Shown here piece by piece: positions 25,730-33,607 of a stretch of 64,000 bases of DNA. The notes under the pieces were generated by a model, which saw only the letters and a program-made list of their open reading frames with translations, had not been told where the DNA came from and did no database searches. The position numbers and the translations under genes are program-made. The DNA is from JACVRW01 sp963734365. Lineage in GTDB: Bacteria > Actinomycetota > Thermoleophilia > Solirubrobacterales > Thermoleophilaceae. Position 1 is the first letter of the stretch. Each line of letters begins with the position of its first letter. The stretch covers positions 124,001 through 188,000 of the forward strand of contig CAVTGV010000002.1 of NCBI GenBank assembly GCA_963734365.1, read 5' to 3'.

Positions 25730-27105
25730 GCCGCCACCTGCATCCGCTCGCCGGCTTCCTGCAGCACCGCCCCGAGTGTGCCGGCGATCGTGTCGAACTC
25801 GCGCTGGCCGGCCACGAGCGGGGGCGAGATCTGGACAACGGGATCGCCGCGGTCGTCGGCCCGGCAGATCAGCCCGCGCTCGAGCAGCCGGGGAGACACG
25901 AAGCCACGCAGGAGCTCGTCGCACTCCTCGTCGGAGAAGCCCGCGCGTGTCTCCTTGTCCTTGACCAGCTCGAGGGCGTAGAAGAAGCCGGCTCCGCGCA
26001 GGTCGCCGACGATCGGCAGCTCGAGCAGCTGCTCCAGGGTCTCGCGGAAGCGCGGCTCACAGTTGAGCACGTGCTCGAGGATGCGGTCGCGCTTGAAGAT
26101 CTCGATGTTCTTGAGCGCCACGGCGGCCTGCACCGGATGGCCGCCGAAGGTCATGCCGTGCTCGTACATCGTTCCCGGCTGCGCGAAGGGCTCCATCACC
26201 CGTTCGCTGGCCAGCAGCGCGCCGATCGCCGCGTAGGCCGACGAGAGGCCCTTCGCGCAGGTGAGCAGATCGGGCTGTATGCCGAAGCGCTCCGATGCGA
26301 ACCAGTGCCCGAGCCGCCCGAAGCCGGTGATCACCTCGTCGGCGCAGAGCAGGATGCCGTGCTCGTCGCAGAGAGCGCGCACGCCCTCGAAATAGCCGGC
26401 CGGGGGAGTGAACGAGCCACCCGCGTTCTGGACCGGCTCCATGATCACCATGGCCACCGTGCCGGGGCCGGCCCGCTCGATCGCGGCCTGCAGCTCGTCC
26501 AGGAGGTGGCCGGTGAACTGCTCCTCGGTCTCCTCCGGCGGGCGGTGATAGCGGTTGGTGTTGGACACGTGGCTCACGCCGGGGACGAGCGGCTCGAAGG
26601 GCGTGCGCAGCTCGGTGGTGCCCGTGATCGAAAGCGCGCCCATGGTTGTGCCGTGGTAGGCGACGTCGCGGGCGATCACCTTCCAGCGCCGCTCGCCGCG
26701 CGCGGCGTGGTACTGCCGAGCGAGCTTCCAGGCCGCCTCCACCGCCTCCGATCCACCGGAGACGAAGAACGCTCGGTTGAGGTCACCCGGAGCGAGGTCG
26801 GCCAGCACCCCGGCCAGCTCGATCGAGCGAGGATGGGCGTAGGTCCAGTTGATCGCGAAGGGCAGCTCGCGCATCTGCGCCGCAGCGGCCTCGCCCATCT
26901 CGGCGCCGTAGCCGTAGCCCGCGTTCACGCAGAAGAGCCCGGCCAGAGCGTCGAGATAGCGCTTCCCGTTGGCGTCCTCCAGGTAACAGCCGTCACCGCG
27001 AACGATCACCTGGAGGTCCGCGGGATCCGCGTAGGACCCCATATCGGTGAAGTGCATCCAGAGGTGATCGAGGGCAGCGCGCTGCAGGCCGGCGGCGTCG
27101 GTCAT
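25726..27105 (-). CDS. Class III (omega) PLP-dependent aminotransferase
   Basis: The 459-residue fold-type I aminotransferase carries VSGGSEAVEAAWKLARQYH, DVAYHGTTMGALSITG, the PLP-Asp segment LLCADEVITGFGRLG and the Schiff-base lysine in LTCAKGLSSAYAAIG. All catalytic residues are present. Class III enzymes of this sort transfer amino groups from omega-amines (putrescine, beta-alanine, taurine, GABA) to pyruvate or 2-oxoglutarate. It is the first gene of the leftward operon after operator 2 and divergent from a flavin amine oxidase, which supports an amine-catabolism role. Confidence 0.93.
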   Translation of the reverse strand: MTDAAGLQRAALDHLWMHFTDMGSYADPADLQVIVRGDGCYLEDANGKRYLDALAGLFCVNAGYGYGAEMGEAAAAQMRELPFAINWTYAHPRSIELAGVLADLAPGDLNRAFFVSGGSEAVEAAWKLARQYHAARGERRWKVIARDVAYHGTTMGALSITGTTELRTPFEPLVPGVSHVSNTNRYHRPPEETEEQFTGHLLDELQAAIERAGPGTVAMVIMEPVQNAGGSFTPPAGYFEGVRALCDEHGILLCADEVITGFGRLGHWFASERFGIQPDLLTCAKGLSSAYAAIGALLASERVMEPFAQPGTMYEHGMTFGGHPVQAAVALKNIEIFKRDRILEHVLNCEPRFRETLEQLLELPIVGDLRGAGFFYALELVKDKETRAGFSDEECDELLRGFVSPRLLERGLICRADDRGDPVVQISPPLVAGQREFDTIAGTLGAVLQEAGERMQVAA

Positions 27106-27121
27106 CGGCCTCAGGATATCG

Positions 27122-27143
27122 TGCGACTGACTACAAAGTCAAC
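27122..27143. promoter_or_regulatory. Operator-like site 2 (aminotransferase / amine oxidase promoters)
   Basis: TGCGACTGACTACAAAGTCA lies between divergent genes and contains a perfect inverted repeat TGACT-ACAA-AGTCA (27128-27141). Read on the minus strand it gives TTGACT, and 18 bases further TATCCT, a good sigma-A type promoter for the aminotransferase operon. A repressor on the palindrome would cover the spacer. On the plus strand a TATGCT at 27152 could serve the amine oxidase gene. Confidence 0.75.
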
Positions 27144-27184
27144 AAATCGTCTATGCTGTCGCACGATGCTGAGAGGGCCTCGGC

Positions 27185-28516
27185 GTGCATGACGTGATCG
27201 TGGTCGGAGCCGGTCTCGCGGGCCTCTCCGCGGCACGCGACCTGGCCGCGGGCGGCGCGGACGTGGTGGTCGTCGAGGCGCGCGAGCGCCCGGGCGGGCG
27301 GGTGGAGCAGGAGCTGCTCCCGGACGGTCGCCCCGTGCAGCTCGGCGGCGAGGTGGTGTCCGACTGGATGGCGGGCTACCTCGAGCTGGCCGGCGAGCTC
27401 GGTCTCACGCTCGAGCCGAGCTACACCGCACTTGATCTCCCCTACGCCTGGGGGGCGGACGAGGGCGTGACGATCGCGGAGGGCGCTCCCTGGATGGACG
27501 CTGCCGACCAAGCCGATCTCGAGCGTGTGGAGGCCGGCTTCGCCGCGCTGGCCCGCGGCGTGGATCCCGCCGACCCCTGGAGCCACACCGACGCCGAGCG
27601 GCTCGACACGGCCAGCGTGGGCGACTGGCTTCGCGCTCAGGACGCGCGGCCCGGGGTGATCCGCCTGCTGGAGCACATGGCTCGCTCGCTCTCGATCGAC
27701 TCCATCGAGCGCACCTCACTGCTGGCCCAGCTGCGCAAGGAGGCGGTGAGCGGGGCGCAGGGGTTCTACGACGAGAGCCGCTGGGAGAACCTCAGGGTGG
27801 CCGAGGGCTCGGCCACCGTGGCGCTGCGCATGGCCGAGGATCTGGGCGAGCGGCTGCGGCTCGGCTGCCGCGTGGAGGCGATCGACGTCGCTCCCGGCCG
27901 CTGCCGCGTCTCACTCGCGGGCGGCGAGCGGCTGGAGTCCGAGGCGCTGGTGTGCGCGCTGCCGGTGGGTCCCCTGCGCGACGTGGTGGTGAGCGGGGTC
28001 TCGCCCGAGCGGCTGGAGTCGCTCCACCGCCAGCGCCACGCGCTCGCCTTCAAGACCGTCGTGGCCTACCCGGACTCGTTCTGGGACGTGGGCGGCGCCA
28101 CCACGGACGGCGTCTGGTCCTCGGTCTGGATCCAGCGCGACGGCATCCTCTCCTCGCTCACTCCGCCCGACCGGCTGGGGCCGTTCCTGGCCACGCCGGA
28201 GCCACAGCGCCGGCGCGAGTATCTCGAGACCCTGGCCGCGCTGATGGGGGAGGAGGCGCTCGAGCCGATCCTCTACGCCACCCGCCTCTGGGGCATCGAC
28301 CCGCTCACACAGGGCTACGTGACCGGCTGGCGTCCCGGCGACGTGATGTCGGTCGGGCCCCTGCACGGGACGCACGCGCCGCCCTTCTACGTGTGCGGCT
28401 CGGATCAGTGGGTGGCCGGCTACATGGAGGGCGCCGTGCGGACCGGCCGCGACGCGGCGTCGCAGGCCCTCGGGCGCGGACCGCGCGAGTTCGCTCTGCC
28501 GGTCAGCGTGGGCTGA
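27185..28516 (+). CDS. Flavin monoamine oxidase family protein
   Basis: The 443-residue protein begins with VIVVGAGLAGLSAARDLAAG and VEARERPGGRVEQE and ends with YVCGSDQWVAGYMEGAVRTG, the two FAD-binding ends of MAO/putrescine-oxidase-like enzymes. It has the LGGEVVSDWM segment after the GGR motif. It should oxidatively deaminate an amine, giving an aldehyde that aldehyde dehydrogenase or aminotransferase partners can use. The start is GTG at 27185, 41 bp after operator 2. It is the only gene of the rightward unit and overlaps the convergent SDR gene by 14 bp. Confidence 0.9.
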   Translation: MHDVIVVGAGLAGLSAARDLAAGGADVVVVEARERPGGRVEQELLPDGRPVQLGGEVVSDWMAGYLELAGELGLTLEPSYTALDLPYAWGADEGVTIAEGAPWMDAADQADLERVEAGFAALARGVDPADPWSHTDAERLDTASVGDWLRAQDARPGVIRLLEHMARSLSIDSIERTSLLAQLRKEAVSGAQGFYDESRWENLRVAEGSATVALRMAEDLGERLRLGCRVEAIDVAPGRCRVSLAGGERLESEALVCALPVGPLRDVVVSGVSPERLESLHRQRHALAFKTVVAYPDSFWDVGGATTDGVWSSVWIQRDGILSSLTPPDRLGPFLATPEPQRRREYLETLAALMGEEALEPILYATRLWGIDPLTQGYVTGWRPGDVMSVGPLHGTHAPPFYVCGSDQWVAGYMEGAVRTGRDAASQALGRGPREFALPVSVG

Positions 28517-29312
28517 GCGGGGGCGGCGGCTCGCCCTGGCCCCAGGCGTCGGCGCCGCCGTCGACGGTGATCGTGGTTCCGGTGATGTAGGCGGCCGCGG
28601 GAGAGACGAGGAAGGCCGTGACCGCCGCCACCTCTTCGGGGCTGCCCAGCCGCCCCAGCGGGACGAGCCGAGCCGCGGCCTCGAGATCGTCGCCGTAGGA
28701 CTCGAGGCCCTCGGTGTGGATGCTGCCCAGGGCCAGCGCGATCACCCGGATCCGGTGCCGGCTCCACTCGGCGGAGAGTCCCGCGGCGAGGTTCTCCAGC
28801 GCCGCACGCGCCGCGCACGCGTGCGCGTAGCCGGGTATGCCGCGGCGCGGGCTGAACGTGTTGAAGATGACCACGCCGCCGCCGCCCGGGATCATCGAGC
28901 GCCGGGCGACGTCGCGCGTGAGCTGCCAGGCGGCGTCCACCGCCAGCCGGTGCACGGCGCGCCAACCCCCGGGGCTGATCTCCTCGGCCGCTGCCGTGAA
29001 CTGGCCGCCGGCGTTGTTGATCAGCGCATCGATGCGGCCGAAGCGGGCCAGCACGTCCTCCACGAGCCGCTCGGCCTGCTCCTCCTCGCGGATGTCCGCC
29101 GGGTGGACGAGGCAGACGCCGCCGGCGGTCTCCACCGCAGCGCGGGTCTCGGCCAGCGGCTCCTCGCGCCGGCCGCAGATGGCCACGGCCGCGCCGGTGG
29201 CGGCCAGCTCGAGTGCGGTGGCCCGGCCGATCCCGGTGCCGCCGCCGGTCACGAGCGCCACGGTGCCGTCGTTGGCGTCCGCCGTCAGCGGCGAACGCCA
29301 CTCCGCGTTCAC
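28503..29312 (-). CDS. SDR-family oxidoreductase, PECR/DECR-like variant
   Basis: The 269-residue short-chain dehydrogenase has the cofactor loop VTGGGTGIGRATALEL, then ALINNAGGQF and a C-terminal GTTITVDGG. The usual YxxxK active site is replaced: the sequence reads GYAHACAARAALENL, with Cys where Lys is expected. A similar pattern (HSGAARAGV) occurs in peroxisomal trans-2-enoyl-CoA reductase-type SDRs, so an enoyl-CoA reductase role is possible. Its ATG overlaps the stop of the CaiD-like gene by 4 bp, in the operon behind operator 3. Confidence 0.87.
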   Translation of the reverse strand: MNAEWRSPLTADANDGTVALVTGGGTGIGRATALELAATGAAVAICGRREEPLAETRAAVETAGGVCLVHPADIREEEQAERLVEDVLARFGRIDALINNAGGQFTAAAEEISPGGWRAVHRLAVDAAWQLTRDVARRSMIPGGGGVVIFNTFSPRRGIPGYAHACAARAALENLAAGLSAEWSRHRIRVIALALGSIHTEGLESYGDDLEAAARLVPLGRLGSPEEVAAVTAFLVSPAAAYITGTTITVDGGADAWGQGEPPPPLSPR

Positions 29313-30091
29313 GCCTGCCGCGCGTTCCGGCTCTCGGTGAACGCGCGCGCTCCTTCGAGGAAGTCACCGGCCGCCAGCGCCCGGGCGTAGGCCGGCCAGT
29401 CGCCCGCGGCCATCGCGGCGAACTGCTCCTCGACGGTCAGGCCCTCGCCGCGCCGGGCGATCTCCTTGGTGGCCTGCACGGCCGCCGGCGGGCAGCCCGC
29501 GATGTGCTCGGCCAGCCCGCGGGCCTCGTCGCGCAGCTCTGCCGCGGGCACCACGGAGCGGACGAGCCCCCAGCCGGCGGCCTCCTGCGCGCTCAGGCGC
29601 CTGCTCGTGAGCAGCAGGTCCATGGCCACGAACCACGGCAGGCGGCGCGGCAGCCGTTGCGCTCCGCCGGCGTCGGGCACGATGCCGAGGCTGACTTCGG
29701 GCAGGAAGAACTCGGCGTGGTCGGCGGCCACGATCAGGTCGCAGGCGAGCACCATCTCGAAGCCGCCGCCGGCGGCCAGGCCGTTCACGGCGGCGATCAC
29801 GGGCTTGTCGAGGTCGAACATCTCGGTGAGCCCGGCGAAGCCGCCGGGCCCGAAGTCGCTCGCCGGATCCTCCTCGCCGGCCGCCGCCGCCTTCAGGTCC
29901 CATCCGGCGGAGAAGAAGCGCTCGCCCGCTCCCATGACGATGCCCACCCTGAGCTCCGGGTCGTCACGCAGGCGCGCGAAGGCCTCGTGGAGCTGGGCGC
30001 TGGTCGCGCGGTCGATGGCATTGGCCTTCGGCCGGTCGATCACGATCTCGAGCACCGGCCCGCGCACCTCCGCCGCGACCGCGCGGGTCAT
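29309..30091 (-). CDS. Enoyl-CoA hydratase family, carnitinyl-CoA dehydratase (CaiD)-like
   Basis: The 260-residue crotonase-fold protein has IDRPKANAID near residue 18, then RFFSAGWDLKAAA, DFGPGGFAGLTEMFDLDKPV and IAAVNGLAAGGGFE. As I recall E. coli CaiD, these blocks are nearly the same (KANAID, FFSAGWDLKAA, DFGPGGFAGLTE), much closer than to general enoyl-CoA hydratases. The conserved catalytic-region Glu in LPEVSLGIVPDAGG is present. CaiD converts carnitinyl-CoA and crotonobetainyl-CoA, so the substrate here may be a quaternary-amine acyl-CoA. No CaiB or CaiC is visible in the window. It overlaps both neighbours in its operon. Confidence 0.85.
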   Translation of the reverse strand: MTRAVAAEVRGPVLEIVIDRPKANAIDRATSAQLHEAFARLRDDPELRVGIVMGAGERFFSAGWDLKAAAAGEEDPASDFGPGGFAGLTEMFDLDKPVIAAVNGLAAGGGFEMVLACDLIVAADHAEFFLPEVSLGIVPDAGGAQRLPRRLPWFVAMDLLLTSRRLSAQEAAGWGLVRSVVPAAELRDEARGLAEHIAGCPPAAVQATKEIARRGEGLTVEEQFAAMAAGDWPAYARALAAGDFLEGARAFTESRNARQA

Positions 30092-31578
30092 CGGCCGCGG
30101 GTGACGGTGAAGCGGGTCTGCGCGAGGACGCTGTAGCCGTCGTCGAGCATCAGGGTGGCGCGGTAGCGGCCGGCAGGAAGCTTGCCGAGATCTGCCTGCG
30201 TGAAGGTCACGTTCCCGCTCGGACGGGCGCCCGTGTAGAGGAAGCCCAGGTAGTTGTAGACGTCCGGCTCGCCCTCCGGGTAGATGCCGACCCAGTCGTA
30301 CTTGTCAGCCGGGGCGCCGCGGAAATGCACCTTGATCGGCGCGCCTCGCTCGAAGCTGCTGCGGGCCGCTCGGATCGCGGGCCGCGTGCCCGGCGCCTCG
30401 ATCCAGAACGGCGACGCCGCGAGCACGCGACCGCTCCGGTCGAGCAGCCCGGCCCGGTAGGCACCGGGGCGAAGTGGTCGGGTGCCGAGCAGCGGCGCCA
30501 CGTGATCCGAGGCGTCGTAGATCGGCAACGACATCAGCGGCTTGTCGGAGTGCGGCCGGAGGATCGCCACCTTGCGTCCGTTGGGCTTCATCCGCGTGTA
30601 GCGCAGCGTGACCCGGTCACCCCTCGTGACCACGCGAGGAGATGCGCTCACCAGTGCGGGGGCCCTGCCCGGCGTGACCATGAAGCTGGACGCCACCGCG
30701 CGGTGATCGGAGGGCCACGGGCTCACGCCGAGCTCCACGCTCGGTCCACCCTGCTCGCCCACGAGACGGCTGGCGAGTGTGGTCGCCGGCCCGGTGGCCA
30801 TCACCCAGTCGATGCGGTCGGTGGTCTCGGTGGGGCGGATTCGAGGGGGCGGCGTGCCGGCGGTCCAGGACAGCCCCGGCCATGCCACCGGATCGGGGTG
30901 GGCCTCGCGATAGGAGTCGCGCAGTCCGAAGCGCGCCAGCGCACTCGACACCGGCCAGGCGAGCGGGAACTTCACGCGCTGTGGGAACGCCGCCGCGGTG
31001 GCCGCCGTCCAGTCGAGGTGCGAGGGAGAGTTGAAGTCGCCGGTCAGGAAGGTGGGCGTGCCCGCGCGGCCGAGGCCGGCCAGCGGCCGCAGCCACGGGC
31101 GGATCTCGGGCAGCCGGACCGAGCGCTCGAGCGCGAGCACCTTCTTCGGTCCCTTGCCGTCGCGCACCGCCTCGGGCCCGTAGGGGGTGGAGGGGAGGTG
31201 CAGGTTTCCGATGGCCACCACACTGTCGAGGTCGAGCGCCGCGTAGGCGAGCCGGACGCCGCCGCGGGTGACTGCGAACAGCGGGTAGCGCGACAGCAGG
31301 TGAAGGCTCGCGTCGTAGTAGGGCAGGCTCGACGCTCGCGCCAGCCGGGCCACGTTGCCTTCCGGCTCCTGGAGGCCCACGATGTCCGCACCCGAGCGGC
31401 GGATCGCGCGGGCCGCCTGGCCGAAGTCGAGCTGCGCGCCGCCGTACCAGACGTTGAAGGTCATGACGGTGAGCGGGCGCTCGGTCTGGGCCGTGGCCGG
31501 GGGAGCGGCTGCGGCGGCCGCCGCAGCGACGGCCAGGGCCACGGCGAGCCCGCAGCGCGTGATGCGAGTCCATCCCAC
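30088..31578 (-). CDS. Exported endonuclease/exonuclease/phosphatase (EEP)-family phosphodiesterase
   Basis: The 496-residue protein has a signal peptide (CGLAVALAVAAAAAAAAPPA, cut near ATAQ). The EEP catalytic domain shows MTFNVWYGG, GLQEPEGN, GDFNSPSH and the final SPWPSDHRAV with the catalytic Asp-His. Residues ~300-496 form a beta-rich extra region ending in YDWVGIYPEGEPDVYNYLGF and a repeat-like tail. EEP proteins of this form include sphingomyelinases and other phosphodiesterases. GTG at 31578 is chosen because an upstream TTG (31602) would place the operator inside the gene. It starts the operon that continues with the CaiD-like and SDR genes. Confidence 0.85.
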   Translation of the reverse strand: MGWTRITRCGLAVALAVAAAAAAAAPPATAQTERPLTVMTFNVWYGGAQLDFGQAARAIRRSGADIVGLQEPEGNVARLARASSLPYYDASLHLLSRYPLFAVTRGGVRLAYAALDLDSVVAIGNLHLPSTPYGPEAVRDGKGPKKVLALERSVRLPEIRPWLRPLAGLGRAGTPTFLTGDFNSPSHLDWTAATAAAFPQRVKFPLAWPVSSALARFGLRDSYREAHPDPVAWPGLSWTAGTPPPRIRPTETTDRIDWVMATGPATTLASRLVGEQGGPSVELGVSPWPSDHRAVASSFMVTPGRAPALVSASPRVVTRGDRVTLRYTRMKPNGRKVAILRPHSDKPLMSLPIYDASDHVAPLLGTRPLRPGAYRAGLLDRSGRVLAASPFWIEAPGTRPAIRAARSSFERGAPIKVHFRGAPADKYDWVGIYPEGEPDVYNYLGFLYTGARPSGNVTFTQADLGKLPAGRYRATLMLDDGYSVLAQTRFTVTRGR

Positions 31579-31581
31579 TTG

Positions 31582-31603
31582 TGCGGCTGACCACAAAGTC
31601 AAC
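31582..31603. promoter_or_regulatory. Operator-like site 3 (EEP / GDPD promoters)
   Basis: TGCGGCTGACCACAAAGTCA matches sites 1 and 2 at most positions and again lies between divergent genes. The centre reads TGACC-ACAA-AGTCA. It is 4 bp upstream of the preferred EEP start and 60 bp upstream of the glycerophosphodiesterase ATG, so one protein bound here could control both exported phosphodiesterases. Confidence 0.68.
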
Positions 31604-31633
31604 CCGGTTACCGTATCCGAACCGGCGCCCGCT

Positions 31634-31649
31634 CCGCAAGCACTTGCGG
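31634..31649 (+). promoter_or_regulatory. Small hairpin upstream of the GDPD gene
   Basis: CCGCAAG-CA-CTTGCGG forms a perfect 7-bp stem with a 2-base loop, 14 bp before the ATG at 31664. It could affect translation start or be a minor protein site. No further support. Confidence 0.3.
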
Positions 31650-31663
31650 GTTAGGGTGGCCGG

Positions 31664-32800
31664 ATGAGCGCTCGTCTCGCGGCCGCGGCCGCCGTCCTCC
31701 TGATCCTCGCGCCCGCCGCGTCGGCCGCTCCCTCGCTCCACGCCCACCGCGGCGGGACCGTGGTGGACGGACGTGCGCTGTTCGCCGAGGAGACGCTTCC
31801 CGCCTACCGCCACGCCGCGCGTGACGGCTTCGTGCTCGAGGTGGACGCGAAGCTCACCCGCGACCGCGTGCCGGTGGCGATCCACGACGCGACGGTCGAC
31901 CGGACCACCGACTGCACCGGCGAGGTGCGCTCCTTCACCCTCGCCGCGCTGCGACGCTGCCGGCCCGACGTGCTCGGCAGTCCCGGCAGCGGCCTGCCGG
32001 TCCGCCGCGTGTCGCCGCGGGGGAGGATCGCCACGATCGCGCAGGTGCTCGGCTACGCACGGCGCGCCGGTGCCGGGGTCAACCTGGAGATCAAGAACGT
32101 GCCCACCGATCCCGACTTCGACTCGACGCCCGCCTACGCCAACCGGGTCATGGACGTGGTGCTGCGCAGCCGCTTGCCGCGGCGTCAGCTCCTGATCCAG
32201 AGCTTCATCCCGGACAACCTCGACGCGGCGCGGCGGCGCCTCCCCGGCGTGGCCACGAGCCTGCTGAGCCTCAACGCCACAGCCGATGCCTTCCTCGATC
32301 TGGCGGTGGCGAACCGCTATCGCTGGATCTCGCCGGAGTGGCCGGTGAGCCGCGCCTACGTCCGGCGCGCTCACGCCGAGCGACGCCTGGTGGCGCCCTA
32401 CACCCTCGACCGGGCGGGGCAGGTGAGGGCGGCGGCCGGCGCCGGCGTGGACGCGATCATCACCGACGATCCGATCGGGGCCGGGCGAGCGCTGGGGCTG
32501 CGGCCGGTGGACGATCTCGCGTACGGGTTCTTCGTCTCGAATCGGCGCTTCCAGGCCACCGGCAAGCTGCTCAGGCCACGGGGCGTAAGCCGGCGTGCGG
32601 GCTGCCGGGGCACGGTGACCGTGCGGGTGGTCGGCCCGAAGGGGACGCTCGGGACGCGAACGGTGAGGCTGCGGCGGAACTGCCGCTTCAGAGCCGTCGG
32701 AGCTCTGTCGGCCGCCACCATGCAGTGGGCCATCACCATCCGCTTCAACGGCAATCGGGTGCTTCTGCCGCGCCTGGTGGGTCCCCGCTCGCTCCCCTGA
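31664..32800 (+). CDS. Exported glycerophosphodiester phosphodiesterase (GDPD)
   Basis: The 378-residue protein has a signal peptide (LAAAAAVLLILAPAASA) and then the GDPD TIM-barrel. HAHRGG and LEVDAKLTRDRVPVAIHD hold the catalytic/metal His, Glu, Asp and second His, and NLEIKN holds the next metal Glu. The barrel ends near residue 285 (VDAIITDDP). A ~90-residue basic C-terminal region with a Cys pair (RRAGCRGTVTVRV ... RRNCRF) follows and is not part of the core family. It would release alcohols such as choline or ethanolamine plus glycerol-3-phosphate from glycerophosphodiesters outside the membrane. It lies behind operator 3. Confidence 0.9.
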   Translation: MSARLAAAAAVLLILAPAASAAPSLHAHRGGTVVDGRALFAEETLPAYRHAARDGFVLEVDAKLTRDRVPVAIHDATVDRTTDCTGEVRSFTLAALRRCRPDVLGSPGSGLPVRRVSPRGRIATIAQVLGYARRAGAGVNLEIKNVPTDPDFDSTPAYANRVMDVVLRSRLPRRQLLIQSFIPDNLDAARRRLPGVATSLLSLNATADAFLDLAVANRYRWISPEWPVSRAYVRRAHAERRLVAPYTLDRAGQVRAAAGAGVDAIITDDPIGAGRALGLRPVDDLAYGFFVSNRRFQATGKLLRPRGVSRRAGCRGTVTVRVVGPKGTLGTRTVRLRRNCRFRAVGALSAATMQWAITIRFNGNRVLLPRLVGPRSLP

Positions 32801-32808
32801 CTCAAGTC

Positions 32809-33558
32809 GTGTCCGTTCGCAGTCGCGTGCGCAGCGCCGCCGTGCGCCTGGGGATCGAGCGCCAGGCGCTCGCCGTTCGGCGGGCCTTCCTGCCCAAGCA
32901 CGCGCGCGCCGACCTCCGCGATCAGCGCCTCCTGATCGCGCTGCTCAGCGAGGCCCTCGAGCCCGATTCGGACTGCCTCGACGTCGGCGCCCACGAGGGC
33001 GCGGTCCTGCGCGAGCTGGTGCGTCTCTGTCCGGACGGCAGACACATCGCCTGGGAGCCGCTGCCCGACCTGGCCGAGCGACTGCGAGCAGAGTTCCCCG
33101 GTGTCGAGGTTCGGCAGGCAGCTCTGTCCGACCGCGCGGCGCAGCGCTCCTTCACGCACGTACTCGACGCACCAGCGTGGAGTGGGCTGGCCCGGCGGCC
33201 AACGCCGGGCGGCGGCCCCGTCGATCAGTTGACGGTGAGCTGCGAGCGGCTCGACGACGTGCTCCCCGAGGGCGTGAGCCCCGCATTCCTCAAGATCGAC
33301 GTGGAGGGGGCTGAGGAAGAGGTGCTGGCCGGGGCGGCCGAGACGCTGATGCGCCACCGGCCGCTGGTGGCCTTCGAGCACGGGGCGGGCTCGGCGGAGT
33401 ACTTCGGGACGACCCCTGAACGCCTCCACAACCTGCTGTGTGCCGAGCTCGGATACCGGATCGAGGGTCTCGACGGCGACGGGCCCTACGACATCGGGCG
33501 CTTCGCGAGGATCTTCGCCTCTGGCGAGCGCGTGAACTTCGTCGCCCTCCCGGACTGA
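32809..33558 (+). CDS. FkbM-family SAM-dependent methyltransferase
   Basis: The 249-residue protein has SDCLDVGAHEGAVLRELV (SAM motif I), HIAWEPLPDLAERL and the FkbM hallmark SPAFLKIDVEGAEEEVLAGA, where the Asp-Val-Glu-Gly block is invariant. Such enzymes O-methylate sugars, lipids or polyketides. The start is GTG at 32809, 8 bp after the GDPD stop, so the two are probably co-transcribed. Sequence upstream in the same frame is only a shadow of GDPD. A perfect hairpin terminator follows. Confidence 0.88.
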   Translation: MSVRSRVRSAAVRLGIERQALAVRRAFLPKHARADLRDQRLLIALLSEALEPDSDCLDVGAHEGAVLRELVRLCPDGRHIAWEPLPDLAERLRAEFPGVEVRQAALSDRAAQRSFTHVLDAPAWSGLARRPTPGGGPVDQLTVSCERLDDVLPEGVSPAFLKIDVEGAEEEVLAGAAETLMRHRPLVAFEHGAGSAEYFGTTPERLHNLLCAELGYRIEGLDGDGPYDIGRFARIFASGERVNFVALPD

Positions 33559-33564
33559 CGCGTG

Positions 33565-33594
33565 GGGCACCGGGGGCTCGCGCCCCCGGTGCCC
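33565..33594. terminator. Bidirectional hairpin terminator
   Basis: GGGCACCGGGGGC and GCCCCCGGTGCCC form a perfect 13-bp stem with a TCGC loop. It lies between two convergent genes (FkbM and MMPL), so it can end transcription from both sides. No T-run follows, as is common in high-GC actinobacteria. Confidence 0.85.
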
Positions 33595-33607
33595 TGGCGT
33601 CGATCGT

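Noticed and set aside
30325..31590. Plus-strand open frame opposite the EEP gene
   Set aside because: Antisense shadow with His/Arg-rich translation; the minus-strand frame has a signal peptide and intact EEP motifs.
32338..32808. N-terminal extension of the FkbM methyltransferase
   Set aside because: It lies entirely in the GDPD gene in another frame; GTG at 32809 gives a normal FkbM protein.
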